Part shown: positions 8,450-17,897 of the stretch, piece by piece | How the letters are laid out: each line of letters begins with the position of its first letter | Position numbering within the stretch: position 1 is the stretch's first letter | Origin: Arcobacter roscoffensis | GTDB taxonomy: Bacteria; Campylobacterota; Campylobacteria; Campylobacterales; Arcobacteraceae | Direction of reading: 5' to 3' | NCBI RefSeq assembly: GCF_024267655.1 | Contig: NZ_CP100595.1 | Span: 1,736,001-1,800,000 of the forward strand | Length of the DNA stretch: 64,000 nucleotides | The notes under the pieces: model-generated | Told to the model about the DNA's origin: nothing | What the model saw: only the letters and a program-made list of their open reading frames with translations | The model's database searches: none | Position numbers and translations under genes: made by a program

Positions 8450-8810
8450 CTAAAACCTCGAACATCTCTTTTGGTATTTTTGTTGGTTTAAAGTTTTTTA
8501 AATAAGCTAGTTTAAATGAGCCTTTAAATAAAACTTCACCATCTCTTAAAACTTCTTGGTACATCACAACTGATGCAGCCTTTTTTTGCGTAAGTTTACA
8601 AGTAACAACTAAATCATCTCCAAATACAGCAGACTTTATATAATCAGCTTCCACATGTTTAACCACAAAAAACTCATCATCTTGATGAGGAGATAAACCT
8701 CTTTTGAAAAAAAGCTCAGACCTAGCTCTCTCACAAAACTTCAAATAGTTGGCATAATAAACAACCCCACCTACATCCGTGTCCTCATAATATACTTTTA
8801 TATTTAGCAC
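8436..8810 (-). CDS. ybgC: YbgC-type acyl-CoA thioesterase
   Basis: A 124-residue hot-dog-fold thioesterase. The YbgC/4-hydroxybenzoyl-CoA thioesterase signature VYYEDTDVGGVVYYANYLKF, with the catalytic Asp in EDTD, lies at the amino terminus. Members hydrolyse acyl-CoA or acyl-ACP in the cytoplasm; in Helicobacter and E. coli they are linked to envelope lipid metabolism. Length is normal. First gene of a two-gene unit with the nuclease. Confidence 0.9.
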   Translation of the reverse strand: MLNIKVYYEDTDVGGVVYYANYLKFCERARSELFFKRGLSPHQDDEFFVVKHVEADYIKSAVFGDDLVVTCKLTQKKAASVVMYQEVLRDGEVLFKGSFKLAYLKNFKPTKIPKEMFEVLDDEK

Positions 8811-9122
8811 ATAAACTTCCTAGTAATAATCTATAATTTTGTAATTATACATCTGTGTTTCTTTGATATATGTTTTATTTTAAGTTTTTAATTAATTTAG
8901 TTGAAATATAATGACAATAAATGAATATTTTAGTAGCAAAACTTCACACTAAAATAGAAATTTTAAAATTTGTCTGATTTTGTATTTAATCCACAAAAGA
9001 CTATGACTTTGTTTATTAGAATAACTTAGATGAAATCATTATTTAGTATGTATAAAGAATCATATTTTTCTTAACTCAATTAAAATGTATTTATAAATGA
9101 ATAGAATAACTATAGAGGTTTT

Positions 9123-9403
9123 ATGAATATATGCCAACAAAAATATAGAATCTATGGATAAGTTTGAAGCAATTGTAGATAAGCTAAAAAGCCCTTAAAA
9201 TAGCTACTGATAAAAACTAATTTAATTTCAAATAGTGTTATGTATTACAGAGAAACTGGATTTAAATGAAATTTATTCAAAAAAAAAATGAACACAACAA
9301 GATAGAATACAAATTGGAAATAATCAATAATTTAGAAAAACTAAATGAACAACAAATCAAATACATTTACCACATAACAGAAGCAGAAAAGCTAAAACAA
9401 TAA
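9123..9403 (+). pseudogene. Decayed remnant, possibly a helix-turn-helix (CI-like) repressor
   Basis: The 720-base gap from 8811 to 9532 has no intact gene of normal length, but peptide fragments in shifting frames look like one decayed protein. Near 9150-9220 one frame gives MDKFEAIVDKLK and the next ALKIATDK, reminiscent of the amino end of phage CI-like repressors. From an ATG at 9266 to a TAA at 9403 a 45-residue frame ends in LNEQQIKYIYHITEAEKLKQ, like the tail of small HTH regulators. The GAGG before the ATG at 9123 could be the old ribosome-binding site. The identity is a guess from short matches; 8811-9122 shows nothing I can name. Confidence 0.35.
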
Positions 9404-9504
9404 TCAAATAATATTTATATATGTTACATAATCCTGTAAAATATACAATTCAGACTATTATTATCTTGTTATTAATTCATTTTATTTTTATTTTATTTTT
9501 GTAT

Positions 9505-9510
9505 TATACT
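9505..9510 (+). promoter_or_regulatory. Candidate -10 box (TATACT) for the coiled-coil membrane gene
   Basis: TATACT lies 23 bases before the ATG at 9533, with AGGA in between at a proper distance. It is preceded by T-rich tracts of the kind found upstream of Campylobacterota promoters. Confidence 0.45.
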
Positions 9511-9532
9511 AAAAAATTATTTTAGGATAAAA

Positions 9533-11074
9533 ATGAATGATTTAAATAAAATTTTTGTAAATAGCAATATTAAAAATAACATACAAAATTTAAAAGCGAA
9601 TATTGATTTAATAAAAATATTACTTGATAATAAAGATATTGTTCCTATAGATTATATTAATTCACTAAAAAGATTAGAAAGCATTTATTCTTGTATTAAT
9701 ACTTACATAATAAATGTAAATCCAGAATTAACTATATCTTCTAAGTTAAAGTCTAATTTAGAAAATATTAATACTTACATATTAGAAAGTACTAAAACAT
9801 TAAATATCAAAGATGAAAATATTACTTTAAAATCACTTGAAGATGCAAATATAAACTTAGAAGAATGTTTAAAAATCTTTTATTTAAATTTCTTTGATAA
9901 ATATATCGATATAGAAAATAAGAGAGAAATATTAGAAGCTTATAATGATATTATTAAAGACACTCCTGAAAAAAAATCATTATATACAGAAATAAAAGAT
10001 GCAAAAACAAATATAGATAATATATATAAAGAATCATCAGATGTAAAAAGCGATATAAATACATTACATGATATAGTAATAAAAGATGCAGAAACAATAG
10101 CCCTTAAAAAAAATGACATTATTGAAAATCATGAAGCTATTAATGAAATAAATAATGATTTAGCTCAAATCTATGATGTTATTTCTATAGATGAAGAAAA
10201 CAAAGATTCAATATATACGAAAATTAAAGAAATAAATAAAAGAGTTGAAGATTTTCATTATGAAGTTAGTAAAGCTTATGAAGAGATATTAGTAGATAAA
10301 GAAGAAAAAACATCTTATAAAACTTCAATCATTACAGCGAAAGAAGAAATAGAAAAATTCAAGAAAGAAACTAATGAACTTGTTGAATCTATAGAAGAAG
10401 AGACTATAAAGATAAACTCATTTTTTGATAAAATTTTTGGAAAAGAAAATGATGATGGAACAAGAAAAGGTGGATTAAGTAATAAAATTGATACATTAAT
10501 AGAAAATTTTGAAAAATATAAAAATGAACAAGAAATTTATAATAAAGATATTAATAATAAAAGAGAAGATACTTATAATACTTTAAAAGATAAAATTGAA
10601 GATTTAATTGAAGGAGCAACTTCTGCTGGACTAGCAAAATCATATTCTGAAAAAAGAAAAGAATACCAAAATGGAATTAACAGTTGGAATTATCTTTTCA
10701 TCATATTAGTATTTACAATTCCTATAATTGCTTATTTTTCAATTTATATTTTAAACAAAGATACCGATTTAACAATATCATTTTTAAAAACACTACCTTT
10801 AGTTTCTCCCATTGTTTGGTTTGCATGGTATGCTAGTAAAAGAAGAAATGAATATCATGTATTAATGCAAGAGTATGCCCATAAAGAAGCATTTACAATG
10901 TCATATAGTAGTTTTAAAAAGCAATTAAATGAATTAGGGGAGAAAGATGAAGAACTTATGAAACAGTTATTAAAAAAATCATTAGAAATAACATCTAGAA
11001 ACCCTGTAGATTTTTTTGAAAAAGGTCACAATTCTCCTGCTGAAGAAACTTATGCAAAAATAAATAATAAATAG
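9533..11074 (+). CDS. Coiled-coil protein with C-terminal transmembrane hairpin, unknown function
   Basis: A 513-residue protein that I cannot place in a named family. Residues 1-380 are almost wholly helical and charged, with long coiled coils. Residues about 350-375 contain EGATSAGLAKSY, a juxtamembrane motif I recall from uncharacterised bacterial coiled-coil membrane proteins. Two hydrophobic segments follow (about 383-405 and 415-435) with a short loop, then a cytoplasmic tail containing EYHVLMQEYAHKEAF and ending near residue 513. Most of the protein should lie in the cytoplasm, anchored to the inner membrane. Very AT-rich with many ATA and TTA codons. It begins a plus-strand cluster with the membrane protein at 11084 and the nuclease at 11700. 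Confidence 0.7.
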   Translation: MNDLNKIFVNSNIKNNIQNLKANIDLIKILLDNKDIVPIDYINSLKRLESIYSCINTYIINVNPELTISSKLKSNLENINTYILESTKTLNIKDENITLKSLEDANINLEECLKIFYLNFFDKYIDIENKREILEAYNDIIKDTPEKKSLYTEIKDAKTNIDNIYKESSDVKSDINTLHDIVIKDAETIALKKNDIIENHEAINEINNDLAQIYDVISIDEENKDSIYTKIKEINKRVEDFHYEVSKAYEEILVDKEEKTSYKTSIITAKEEIEKFKKETNELVESIEEETIKINSFFDKIFGKENDDGTRKGGLSNKIDTLIENFEKYKNEQEIYNKDINNKREDTYNTLKDKIEDLIEGATSAGLAKSYSEKRKEYQNGINSWNYLFIILVFTIPIIAYFSIYILNKDTDLTISFLKTLPLVSPIVWFAWYASKRRNEYHVLMQEYAHKEAFTMSYSSFKKQLNELGEKDEELMKQLLKKSLEITSRNPVDFFEKGHNSPAEETYAKINNK

Positions 11075-11083
11075 GCTATTGAA

Positions 11084-11719
11084 TTGAATACTGTACTAAA
11101 ATTTATAAAAAATTCTTTATTAGAGATTTTAGATAAGAAAGTCATATTTTCTTCTTTGATTTTATTTTTTACAATTTTAATGTTAAATGTATTTGATACT
11201 AATATACAAACATTTGACTGTACGATAAATGAAACATATTATGATAATTCTTACATTTGTGTTGTTGATTATCATTTAAACAATATAAGTGGAATACTTA
11301 GTGTTTTAGACCCAAAAGATACTACAGAAATAGATGAAATATTTTTAATCTTACTCTTCTATATAATAGGTGAAATAATTATTGTTTTAAATAAGTCTTT
11401 AACATTTGCATTTAATGAAAGAATAGTAACAAAAGGTATTTTTGAGATTAGTCCATATCTATTATCTATATTAATTGGAGCTTGTATTTCTTTTCCTTTT
11501 TTAGTGACTAATTTTATAGCAACTATAGTTATTCTTGTAATTTTGTTTATTTATTTTATAAATATGATATTTGTAATTTCAGGATCAAAAGATAAGTATG
11601 TAAAACTTATAGTACTTCATTATGAAAATCAGATTAAAGAACTAGAAAAGAAAAATAGAAAAGAAGAACTAGAAAAAGAATTAGAGGAACTAAAAGAAAA
11701 TGAAAATCAAGATAAGTAA
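11084..11719 (+). CDS. Hypothetical membrane protein, 211 aa
   Basis: A 211-residue membrane protein with a hydrophobic segment at about 20-38, a second at about 86-103, and a long hydrophobic stretch at about 125-165 that probably forms two helices. A loop of about 45 residues with two Cys lies between the first two. The tail (about 180-211) is a charged coiled coil of Glu and Lys. No family is recognised. The start is TTG with AGG about eight bases upstream, nine bases after the previous stop. Its last 20 bases overlap the start of the nuclease gene, so all three are one transcription unit. Confidence 0.6.
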   Translation: MNTVLKFIKNSLLEILDKKVIFSSLILFFTILMLNVFDTNIQTFDCTINETYYDNSYICVVDYHLNNISGILSVLDPKDTTEIDEIFLILLFYIIGEIIIVLNKSLTFAFNERIVTKGIFEISPYLLSILIGACISFPFLVTNFIATIVILVILFIYFINMIFVISGSKDKYVKLIVLHYENQIKELEKKNRKEELEKELEELKENENQDK

Positions 11720-12366
11720 AATACTAATCTTACATTTGTTTTTTTATAATATTCTTCTTGCAGATTGTAGTACAACAAAATATAAGCATTTATTTGATGC
11801 TCCTAACTTTATAGTTAAAAATCCAAATATAGAGAAGATATGCTATGAAACACATATAGTATATTTTGATAAAAAAATGAAAGTTCCTTTATTAGTTGAA
11901 TATAAAATATCAAAAGACAATATAAGCGATATTAAAAAAGGTCATTCAATTAGAAGAAGTTCAGTACCTTTTAAAGTAGAGAAAAACAAAAAAATATCTT
12001 AGAAGAAGAGCAATATCATCCTAATGAATATATAAGACAAGGAGTAGATAGAGGACATTTGCTTCCATATAATAATGCAGGTAAAGAGAAAGATGAAAAA
12101 CAAGATATAAATAAAATGACTAACATTGCACCACAAAATAGAGGATTAAATACAGGATGTTGGAGAGTTAAAGAAATAAACTTATTAAAAGATTTTGAAA
12201 AAAACAAAAAAGATATTGTGATTACAGTTGGAATAAGTTTTCCCAAAGATGAAAAAAATTTAGAAAAAGTTGGAAACTTAAACTATCCTAAAAGTTTTTT
12301 TATGTTGATATAGATGAAAAAGACTTAGAGAGTGAGATTGGTATAGATATTTATCCAAATATATAG
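11700..12366 (+). pseudogene. Secreted DNA/RNA non-specific endonuclease, disrupted by two frameshifts
   Basis: Three frames together make one nuclease of about 220 residues. The first (from ATG 11700) has a signal peptide and then the family-like RRSSVPFKVEK, and stops at 12002. After a one-base shift near the A7 run at about 11990, the next frame carries the catalytic DRGH at 12047-12058, then MTNIAPQN and the NTGCW segment typical of Serratia-nuclease-like enzymes. A second shift at a T7 run (about 12295-12301) is needed to read FFYVDIDEK and reach the TAG at 12364-12366. Two homopolymer shifts mean either a true pseudogene or sequencing error. If repaired it would be an exported, metal-dependent nuclease. 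Confidence 0.75.
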
Positions 12367-12800
12367 TATAATCCAAAATGGAGCAGAATATATTTTTATT
12401 TGCACTTATATTACCTATACTAATTGCAAAAAAAACTAAGTTTTCTATGATGTTATTTGATTTATCTTTTACTCTATAAAGTTTTGTGTTTCTTTTTAAT
12501 GCTTGTTTGACTGTACTTCTAAAAAGTTTTTTCTAACTGCGTCCTATTGTGATCTTTTGCATAAAATTCTATAGGATTAGAAAGAAGAAATTTTTCGTTT
12601 GATTTTAATGTTTTAAGAGAGTAAGGTGATAATTCTAAATTCAATTATATTGCTTTAACTGATACTTTTTTATCTTTTATACCTTTAAGAAATGGGTTAT
12701 TTGAAACAACTTTATTTTCCATTTTCTTTAATGTTTTTTTATCAACTGTTGGTAGTGGAGATTCTATGATTTTCCCATTTTTATTTATTCTAAATGACAT
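12367..12800 (-). pseudogene. Decayed minus-strand gene of unknown function
   Basis: On the minus strand an ATG at 12798-12800 with a strong AGGAG six bases before it opens a 51-codon frame that ends at TAA 12645-12647. The same frame continues without interruption for about 40 codons beyond that stop (including LSPYSLKTLKSNEKFLLSNP), and a one-base shift near the T5 run at about 12520 then gives RSTVKQALKRNTKLYRVKDK and further readable protein to about 12370. So the region looks like one gene of roughly 140 residues broken by a nonsense codon and a frameshift. No family recognised. It converges with the broken nuclease gene. Confidence 0.5.
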
Positions 12801-12935
12801 TCAAACTCCTTTATTTATTTTTGCTAAATCATAACATAAATATTAATTATTCACAAAATTTTAAAGATATATATTTCTAAAAGCTAAATATGTTAAAATC
12901 CGTTTTTAGAATTTTACATATTTCAAGGTGGTTTT

Positions 12936-13325
12936 TTGTCTATTTTTGCGTTACAGTCTTTGGCTGGTGGGTTTCTAGATGAGGATTTAGAACATTTTAA
13001 TAAATATTTCGATGATTGGTGTATTCAGTTTGATAGTTACGAAGACGCTTCTTTGATTGTGGAGACTTTGGAGAATCAAGAGGCTATTGATATAGTAGAG
13101 ATTACGCCTTTGAGTTATCCTAAGTACTTTTTCAATGACCTTCAAGGAACTATTCATACTACTAGACAAATAGATGATAAGATAGTTTGTGTAGTTGAGC
13201 CATATATGGGAGCTAGTTTTAGGATTGCTGTTTGTGATTTAAATACAAAAAAAGTGAGATTATCAAAGACCCATTACAAAAACATCCCAAATGTTGAGAG
13301 TGCTTTTGCAAACTTTGGTGATTGA
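12936..13325 (+). CDS. Hypothetical protein, 129 aa
   Basis: A soluble acidic protein of 129 residues with no motif I recognise. It starts at TTG with AAGGTGG five bases upstream, which decides the start. No signal peptide or membrane segment. It is convergent with selO, 17 bases between stops, and is the first intact gene after the decayed accessory region. Confidence 0.55.
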   Translation: MSIFALQSLAGGFLDEDLEHFNKYFDDWCIQFDSYEDASLIVETLENQEAIDIVEITPLSYPKYFFNDLQGTIHTTRQIDDKIVCVVEPYMGASFRIAVCDLNTKKVRLSKTHYKNIPNVESAFANFGD

Positions 13326-13342
13326 TTATTAATCTATTTGTT

Positions 13343-15025
13343 TTAAGAAGAACAACTTACATGTGATACACCTGCTATATCAAAAAGATTAGCAGGTTTC
13401 AATCTATAGTATTTTTCTTCTATTTCTTTTGATTGCTCTGCGTATGGGTTTGTCATAACTTCTTGAAGTTCATGAATCAAACTGTAGTCATCTTCATTTG
13501 CTTTTTCATATGCAGGTACTAAAAACCACTCTCTTAGTGTGTATTTTGGGTTTATTTTTTTCATTTGTTTTGAAAGTTCTTCTTTTGATGAAGATGAGTC
13601 ATTTATAGATAGTTTCCACTTTCCAAACCAGTTTTCCCATCTATCTTTTAAGTTTTTCTTATCATCAATACTTTTATAAAAACTTTTACTAAGAGCTTCT
13701 ATATCTTTAGGAAGAGAAGATAACTCTCTAAAGAAAATAGTATAATCAACTGATGTTTCAATCATGAGTATTATCAACTCTTTAAACAGCGCTTCATCAA
13801 ACTCTTGTATTCCTAGTTTGCTCGCCCACATTTTTTCCATTTCTTCTTGCATCTTATCTGTAAAGCTATTTTCAATTTGTTCTATATATTTTTGTGCTTC
13901 TTCATCTTCTGTTAGTAAAGGCTTTAGTGCTGTACAAAACATCTTAAAGTTTTGTTTTGCTGCTTCTGGCTGATTGAAGAAAGAAAAGTGAACTCCTCCA
14001 CCAGTCCAAGGTTGATATCTAGGATAAAAGTTATCTATAAACCCAAAAGGACCATAATCAAGAGTAAAACCACCAACAGAACAGTTATCACTATTGAAAT
14101 TGCCTTGACAATAACCTACTCTTATCCAGTTTGATATAAGTGAAGTGAGTCTATCTCTAAAACTTTTTGCAAAAAGAATTATTTTATCTTCTAGTGTTAA
14201 ATCATTATTTATATCAGGATATTCTCTTTGTATTGCATGTAAAACTATTTGTTTTAACTCTTCTTTTGCTTCTGGATGTTCATGTTTTCTAGCTCGTCTT
14301 CCAAATAGTTCTAGTTGACCTACTCTTAAAAATGAAGGTGCAACTCTAGTTGATATAGCTATTTTCTCATCTATCATAACTTCAGGGTCTTTTGAGTAAG
14401 AGCCTTTTGTAAACCATGGTCTTTTCACAGTTTCCCTTTGTGAAGTATATAAACTCAGCGACCTAGAAGTAGAAATACCCAATTCATTCATATGTTCTTG
14501 TGCTAAAAACTCTCTTATACTAGATCGTAGAACGGCTCTTCCATCTGCACCTCTACAGTATGGAGTTCTTCCTCCACCTTTTAGTTGCATTTCCCATCTC
14601 TTATCATTTAAAACAGCTTCAAGGATAGAAATAGCTCTTCCATCTCCATATCCATTTCCTGTTTGAAAAGGACATTGTTGATAATACTCAGTGCCATAAA
14701 TAGCTAAGGCATACCCACAAGCCCAACCTTCTTTTTTAAGACCTTCAGGTAGATTTGAAGTATCCGCTGAAAACATTTTCATAAAATCTTCATTTTTTGC
14801 AAGTTCATCATCAAATCCCAACTCTTCAAAAAACTTTTTGCTATGGGCTATGTACTTTGGTCGTTTGATAGGTGTAGGTTCTACTGGCACATAATGCCCA
14901 CTAAAAACCTCTCTTGGATTGTGATTCTGTCCATCTTCACGTGCATCTGGGTCACAATTTAAAGTATTAACTAATGAATAATCTGCAAAATGTTGAAGTT
15001 CTTCTAGTGTTTCTATTTTTTTCAT
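13343..15025 (-). CDS. selO: Protein adenylyltransferase SelO (YdiU)
   Basis: A 560-residue pseudokinase-fold enzyme that transfers AMP from ATP to hydroxyl side chains of proteins, linked to redox stress in E. coli. The glycine-rich nucleotide segment [20 protein letters not shown] is near residues 150-170. The metal-binding region reads QGNFNSDN and then LDYGPFGF; the Asn and Asp ligands are kept, but the usual HG before it is QG. The carboxyl terminus is VSCSS, the Cys form of the motif that is selenocysteine in animal SelO. Length is in the normal range. It is a single-gene unit. Confidence 0.92.
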   Translation of the reverse strand: MKKIETLEELQHFADYSLVNTLNCDPDAREDGQNHNPREVFSGHYVPVEPTPIKRPKYIAHSKKFFEELGFDDELAKNEDFMKMFSADTSNLPEGLKKEGWACGYALAIYGTEYYQQCPFQTGNGYGDGRAISILEAVLNDKRWEMQLKGGGRTPYCRGADGRAVLRSSIREFLAQEHMNELGISTSRSLSLYTSQRETVKRPWFTKGSYSKDPEVMIDEKIAISTRVAPSFLRVGQLELFGRRARKHEHPEAKEELKQIVLHAIQREYPDINNDLTLEDKIILFAKSFRDRLTSLISNWIRVGYCQGNFNSDNCSVGGFTLDYGPFGFIDNFYPRYQPWTGGGVHFSFFNQPEAAKQNFKMFCTALKPLLTEDEEAQKYIEQIENSFTDKMQEEMEKMWASKLGIQEFDEALFKELIILMIETSVDYTIFFRELSSLPKDIEALSKSFYKSIDDKKNLKDRWENWFGKWKLSINDSSSSKEELSKQMKKINPKYTLREWFLVPAYEKANEDDYSLIHELQEVMTNPYAEQSKEIEEKYYRLKPANLFDIAGVSHVSCSS

Positions 15026-15165
15026 AATATATATTCTCTCTTGTATTTAATGTAATAAATAAATTTTTGTATTTTTTAAATTTTAATTTTCTATTGAGAA
15101 AAATTATCAAGTGAATTATACAGAGGTGTTTCTTTAAAAGGGATTGAAGTTTATATAAAAAGATT

Positions 15166-15194
15166 AAAAGAATAGGTTCTAAACCTATTCTTTT
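15166..15194 (-). terminator. Terminator of the CZB chemoreceptor gene
   Basis: A 13-bp perfect inverted repeat (AAAAGAATAGGTT / AACCTATTCTTTT) with a three-base loop starts right at the stop of the chemoreceptor gene. The A tract on its left becomes a U tract in the minus-strand transcript. Confidence 0.75.
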
Positions 15195-17737
15195 TAATTT
15201 CCACAGTTGATTTCTCTAATTCTATTCAATAAATGGAAAACATCATTGATGTTTTTCTCTATATTTTCAGTCACTGCAAAAATCTGTTCATTGTCATAAT
15301 TTTCAGCATATAAGTCCACTGTATCTTGAACCATACTATGTACTCTATGGTGAGCTGCTTTTAAATCCTGCCACTCTTTTGTATTTGCAAAAGCCTCATT
15401 TTCGTTTGCATCTATCCATTTTCCTAGATTACACTCATGATGATTTTTTACTTTAAATTTAAAACCTTCTTTACACTCAGAGAAATTTGTATTTTTAAAT
15501 ACAATATGGTCTGATTTTAATTTATTTAAATCAAAAATCATATCTGTATTACAAATTCTTTTTTGGGCTTCTTTATCAAAACTTGTTTTATTTACTACAG
15601 CTTGAAGCTCTTGTGCAAGAGAAGTTGTATTTTCTGCCATTTGGCTAATACTTGAAGCAAGTGTTGCATTTTGCTGTGTAGCTTGATCAAGTGAATTAAC
15701 TGTATCATTTATTTGATTCATAGCTAATTGCTGTTCTTTTGAAGCATTTGCCACGTCATTTATAAGTTCAATTGTAGAATTGATATTTTCATCAAGTTCA
15801 TTATAACCACTAATCATTTCAGTAGTTACATTTTTTCCTGTTTTAGCTTTGTTTGTAGCACTTTCAACTAAGTCTTTTATCTCTTTTGCAGCCTCAGCAC
15901 TTCTGTTTGCAAGATTTCTAACTTCTTGGGCAACTACTGCAAAGCCTTTTCCTGCCTCACCTGCAGTTGCTGCTTCAACTGCTGCATTAAGTGATAAGAT
16001 ATTTGTTTGAAAAGCAATTTGGTCAATAACTGAAATTGATTCATAAATATCTGTAACTTCATTACTTAACTCATCCATAGATTTTGAAGTTCTTGAAGCT
16101 AAGTCTCTTCCTTTGTCATTTGACTTGATTACACTTTGCGCATAATCAGCCATTTTAGAAGCATTTTGGCTACTTTTATTTACTGTTGCTGATACTTCTT
16201 CTATTGCTGCTGCTGTTTGTTCTAGTGAAGCTGCTTGAGTATTTGAAGAATCACTTAGTTTTCTAGATGAAAGTGTTAGTTCATTTGCACTTAAAGTTAA
16301 GTCTTTATTTGATTTGTCTATTAAACACATTACTTCATTGATAGTTGATTGTGTTACTTTTGTACCACTCATTAAAGAAGCAATTAACCCTGTAAGACCT
16401 TCAATATGAGGTATTTTATAGTCGTACTGCGCATTTGATAAAGCAACTAATGAATCAGATAAAATAATCAGATTTTTTTGTAAAGTTTTTATCATACTAT
16501 TTATCTCAGTTACAAGTGAGTCTACTTCTTTTGAGTGAGCTGTTCCTTTGATTGTATCGTTTAACAATCCTGCATTTACTTTTTCAATAATAAGTTTTGT
16601 TTCTTCTATTACTAATTTATCTTGCTTAACACCATCTTGTATAAAGTCTAAATAAGAATTGAAACTTTGAACTAAATCACCTATTTCATCTTTTGAATTA
16701 ATATCTATTTTTTCAGACTCTGATGAATTGTTTTTTCTAATTTCATCAATAGAATTTTTAAGTTTTAATATTGGAGAAAGTATATTCTTTTTGATATTAA
16801 TAAGTGAAACAATCATACTTAAAATTAAAGCAATTACTAAAATAGTTAAAGCACTCCAAATAATAGAAGATGTATGTTCGACAGAATTCATAACCTTTTC
16901 AATTGGTCGGGCAGATACAGCTATTCCTAAAACTTTATCATTAAAATCTTTTACATCAACATATGAATAAAAGTATTTATCTGTGATTAGGTACTTATCT
17001 TGCTTTAACTTTGCAAAATCAATAGTTTTTGCATCCCTTAAAAAATCCTCATTTACAAACTTTTGAGAGATTACATAGTTTTTTAGTATTTTGTCATTTG
17101 GAATATTTGCAACAGAGAGTGAACTATCCATAAGTAATACAAAAGCATCGCCGATTTTATCAAAAGACTTTGCAACAGAGTTTATACCTTGCATAAATTC
17201 AAGTGAACCTAAATGATTTTTATTTGAATCAAACACAGGAACTACTGCTCTTATACTAAGTCCTGCTTTCCCCACTTCAAAAGTATTTACAGCATTTTGA
17301 GTACTATTAACTTTTACTACACTTGCTCTAAATGAGTTTAAATCATCGCCATATTTATCAAGTTTCCATGACCTTAAAAAAGAGTGGGAATCCTTCGTAT
17401 GAACATGAACCTTTATATTTTTAAAAGGAGTAGAGTCTTTCATACTTTTTGATAAACTCTCTAATGCAGTTATTGCATATTCTCTTTCATTTAATTCTAA
17501 TGCTTTTTTTATTTCACCATCATTTGAAATAGAAATAGCATTTGAAATACCCACATCAAACTTTGCTTGAATCTTAAGTTCTGATAGGTTTGTCAAATCT
17601 TTTTGAACACTATCATAAACTTCTAAAGTTAGGTTTTTCTTATAATAGTCTAAAACTATATAACCAACAACTAACATTAGTAAGGTAACTATAACAGTAA
17701 TCAAAGAAGATTTTTTTGATATACTTAAGTTATTCAT
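15194..17737 (-). CDS. Methyl-accepting chemotaxis protein with Cache sensor and C-terminal CZB domain
   Basis: 847 residues. One membrane segment at about 12-31, a large periplasmic domain (about 35-290) with [18 protein letters not shown] as in dCache_3-type sensors, a second segment at about 293-315, a HAMP-like linker, and the signalling hairpin with the invariant tip around [17 protein letters not shown]. The end (about 735-847) is a CZB zinc-binding domain, with ligand candidates in [13 protein letters not shown] and HHRVH. CZB domains bind zinc and sense hypochlorous acid in Helicobacter TlpD. So this receptor probably joins a periplasmic ligand signal with a cytoplasmic zinc or redox signal. 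It has its own terminator. Confidence 0.92.
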   Translation of the reverse strand: MNNLSISKKSSLITVIVTLLMLVVGYIVLDYYKKNLTLEVYDSVQKDLTNLSELKIQAKFDVGISNAISISNDGEIKKALELNEREYAITALESLSKSMKDSTPFKNIKVHVHTKDSHSFLRSWKLDKYGDDLNSFRASVVKVNSTQNAVNTFEVGKAGLSIRAVVPVFDSNKNHLGSLEFMQGINSVAKSFDKIGDAFVLLMDSSLSVANIPNDKILKNYVISQKFVNEDFLRDAKTIDFAKLKQDKYLITDKYFYSYVDVKDFNDKVLGIAVSARPIEKVMNSVEHTSSIIWSALTILVIALILSMIVSLINIKKNILSPILKLKNSIDEIRKNNSSESEKIDINSKDEIGDLVQSFNSYLDFIQDGVKQDKLVIEETKLIIEKVNAGLLNDTIKGTAHSKEVDSLVTEINSMIKTLQKNLIILSDSLVALSNAQYDYKIPHIEGLTGLIASLMSGTKVTQSTINEVMCLIDKSNKDLTLSANELTLSSRKLSDSSNTQAASLEQTAAAIEEVSATVNKSSQNASKMADYAQSVIKSNDKGRDLASRTSKSMDELSNEVTDIYESISVIDQIAFQTNILSLNAAVEAATAGEAGKGFAVVAQEVRNLANRSAEAAKEIKDLVESATNKAKTGKNVTTEMISGYNELDENINSTIELINDVANASKEQQLAMNQINDTVNSLDQATQQNATLASSISQMAENTTSLAQELQAVVNKTSFDKEAQKRICNTDMIFDLNKLKSDHIVFKNTNFSECKEGFKFKVKNHHECNLGKWIDANENEAFANTKEWQDLKAAHHRVHSMVQDTVDLYAENYDNEQIFAVTENIEKNINDVFHLLNRIREINCGN

Positions 17738-17897
17738 ATATATCCTTTATTATTAAAAGTTATATATGATACTATTTTGCCTATTAATTTATGTTATATT
17801 TTGCAATTATTTACTATTAAATATAGTTATTTTTAAATATTTATAATCAAATATCTGTTATTATCAATTATACAAATAAAAAAGAAAAGTTAAGCTT

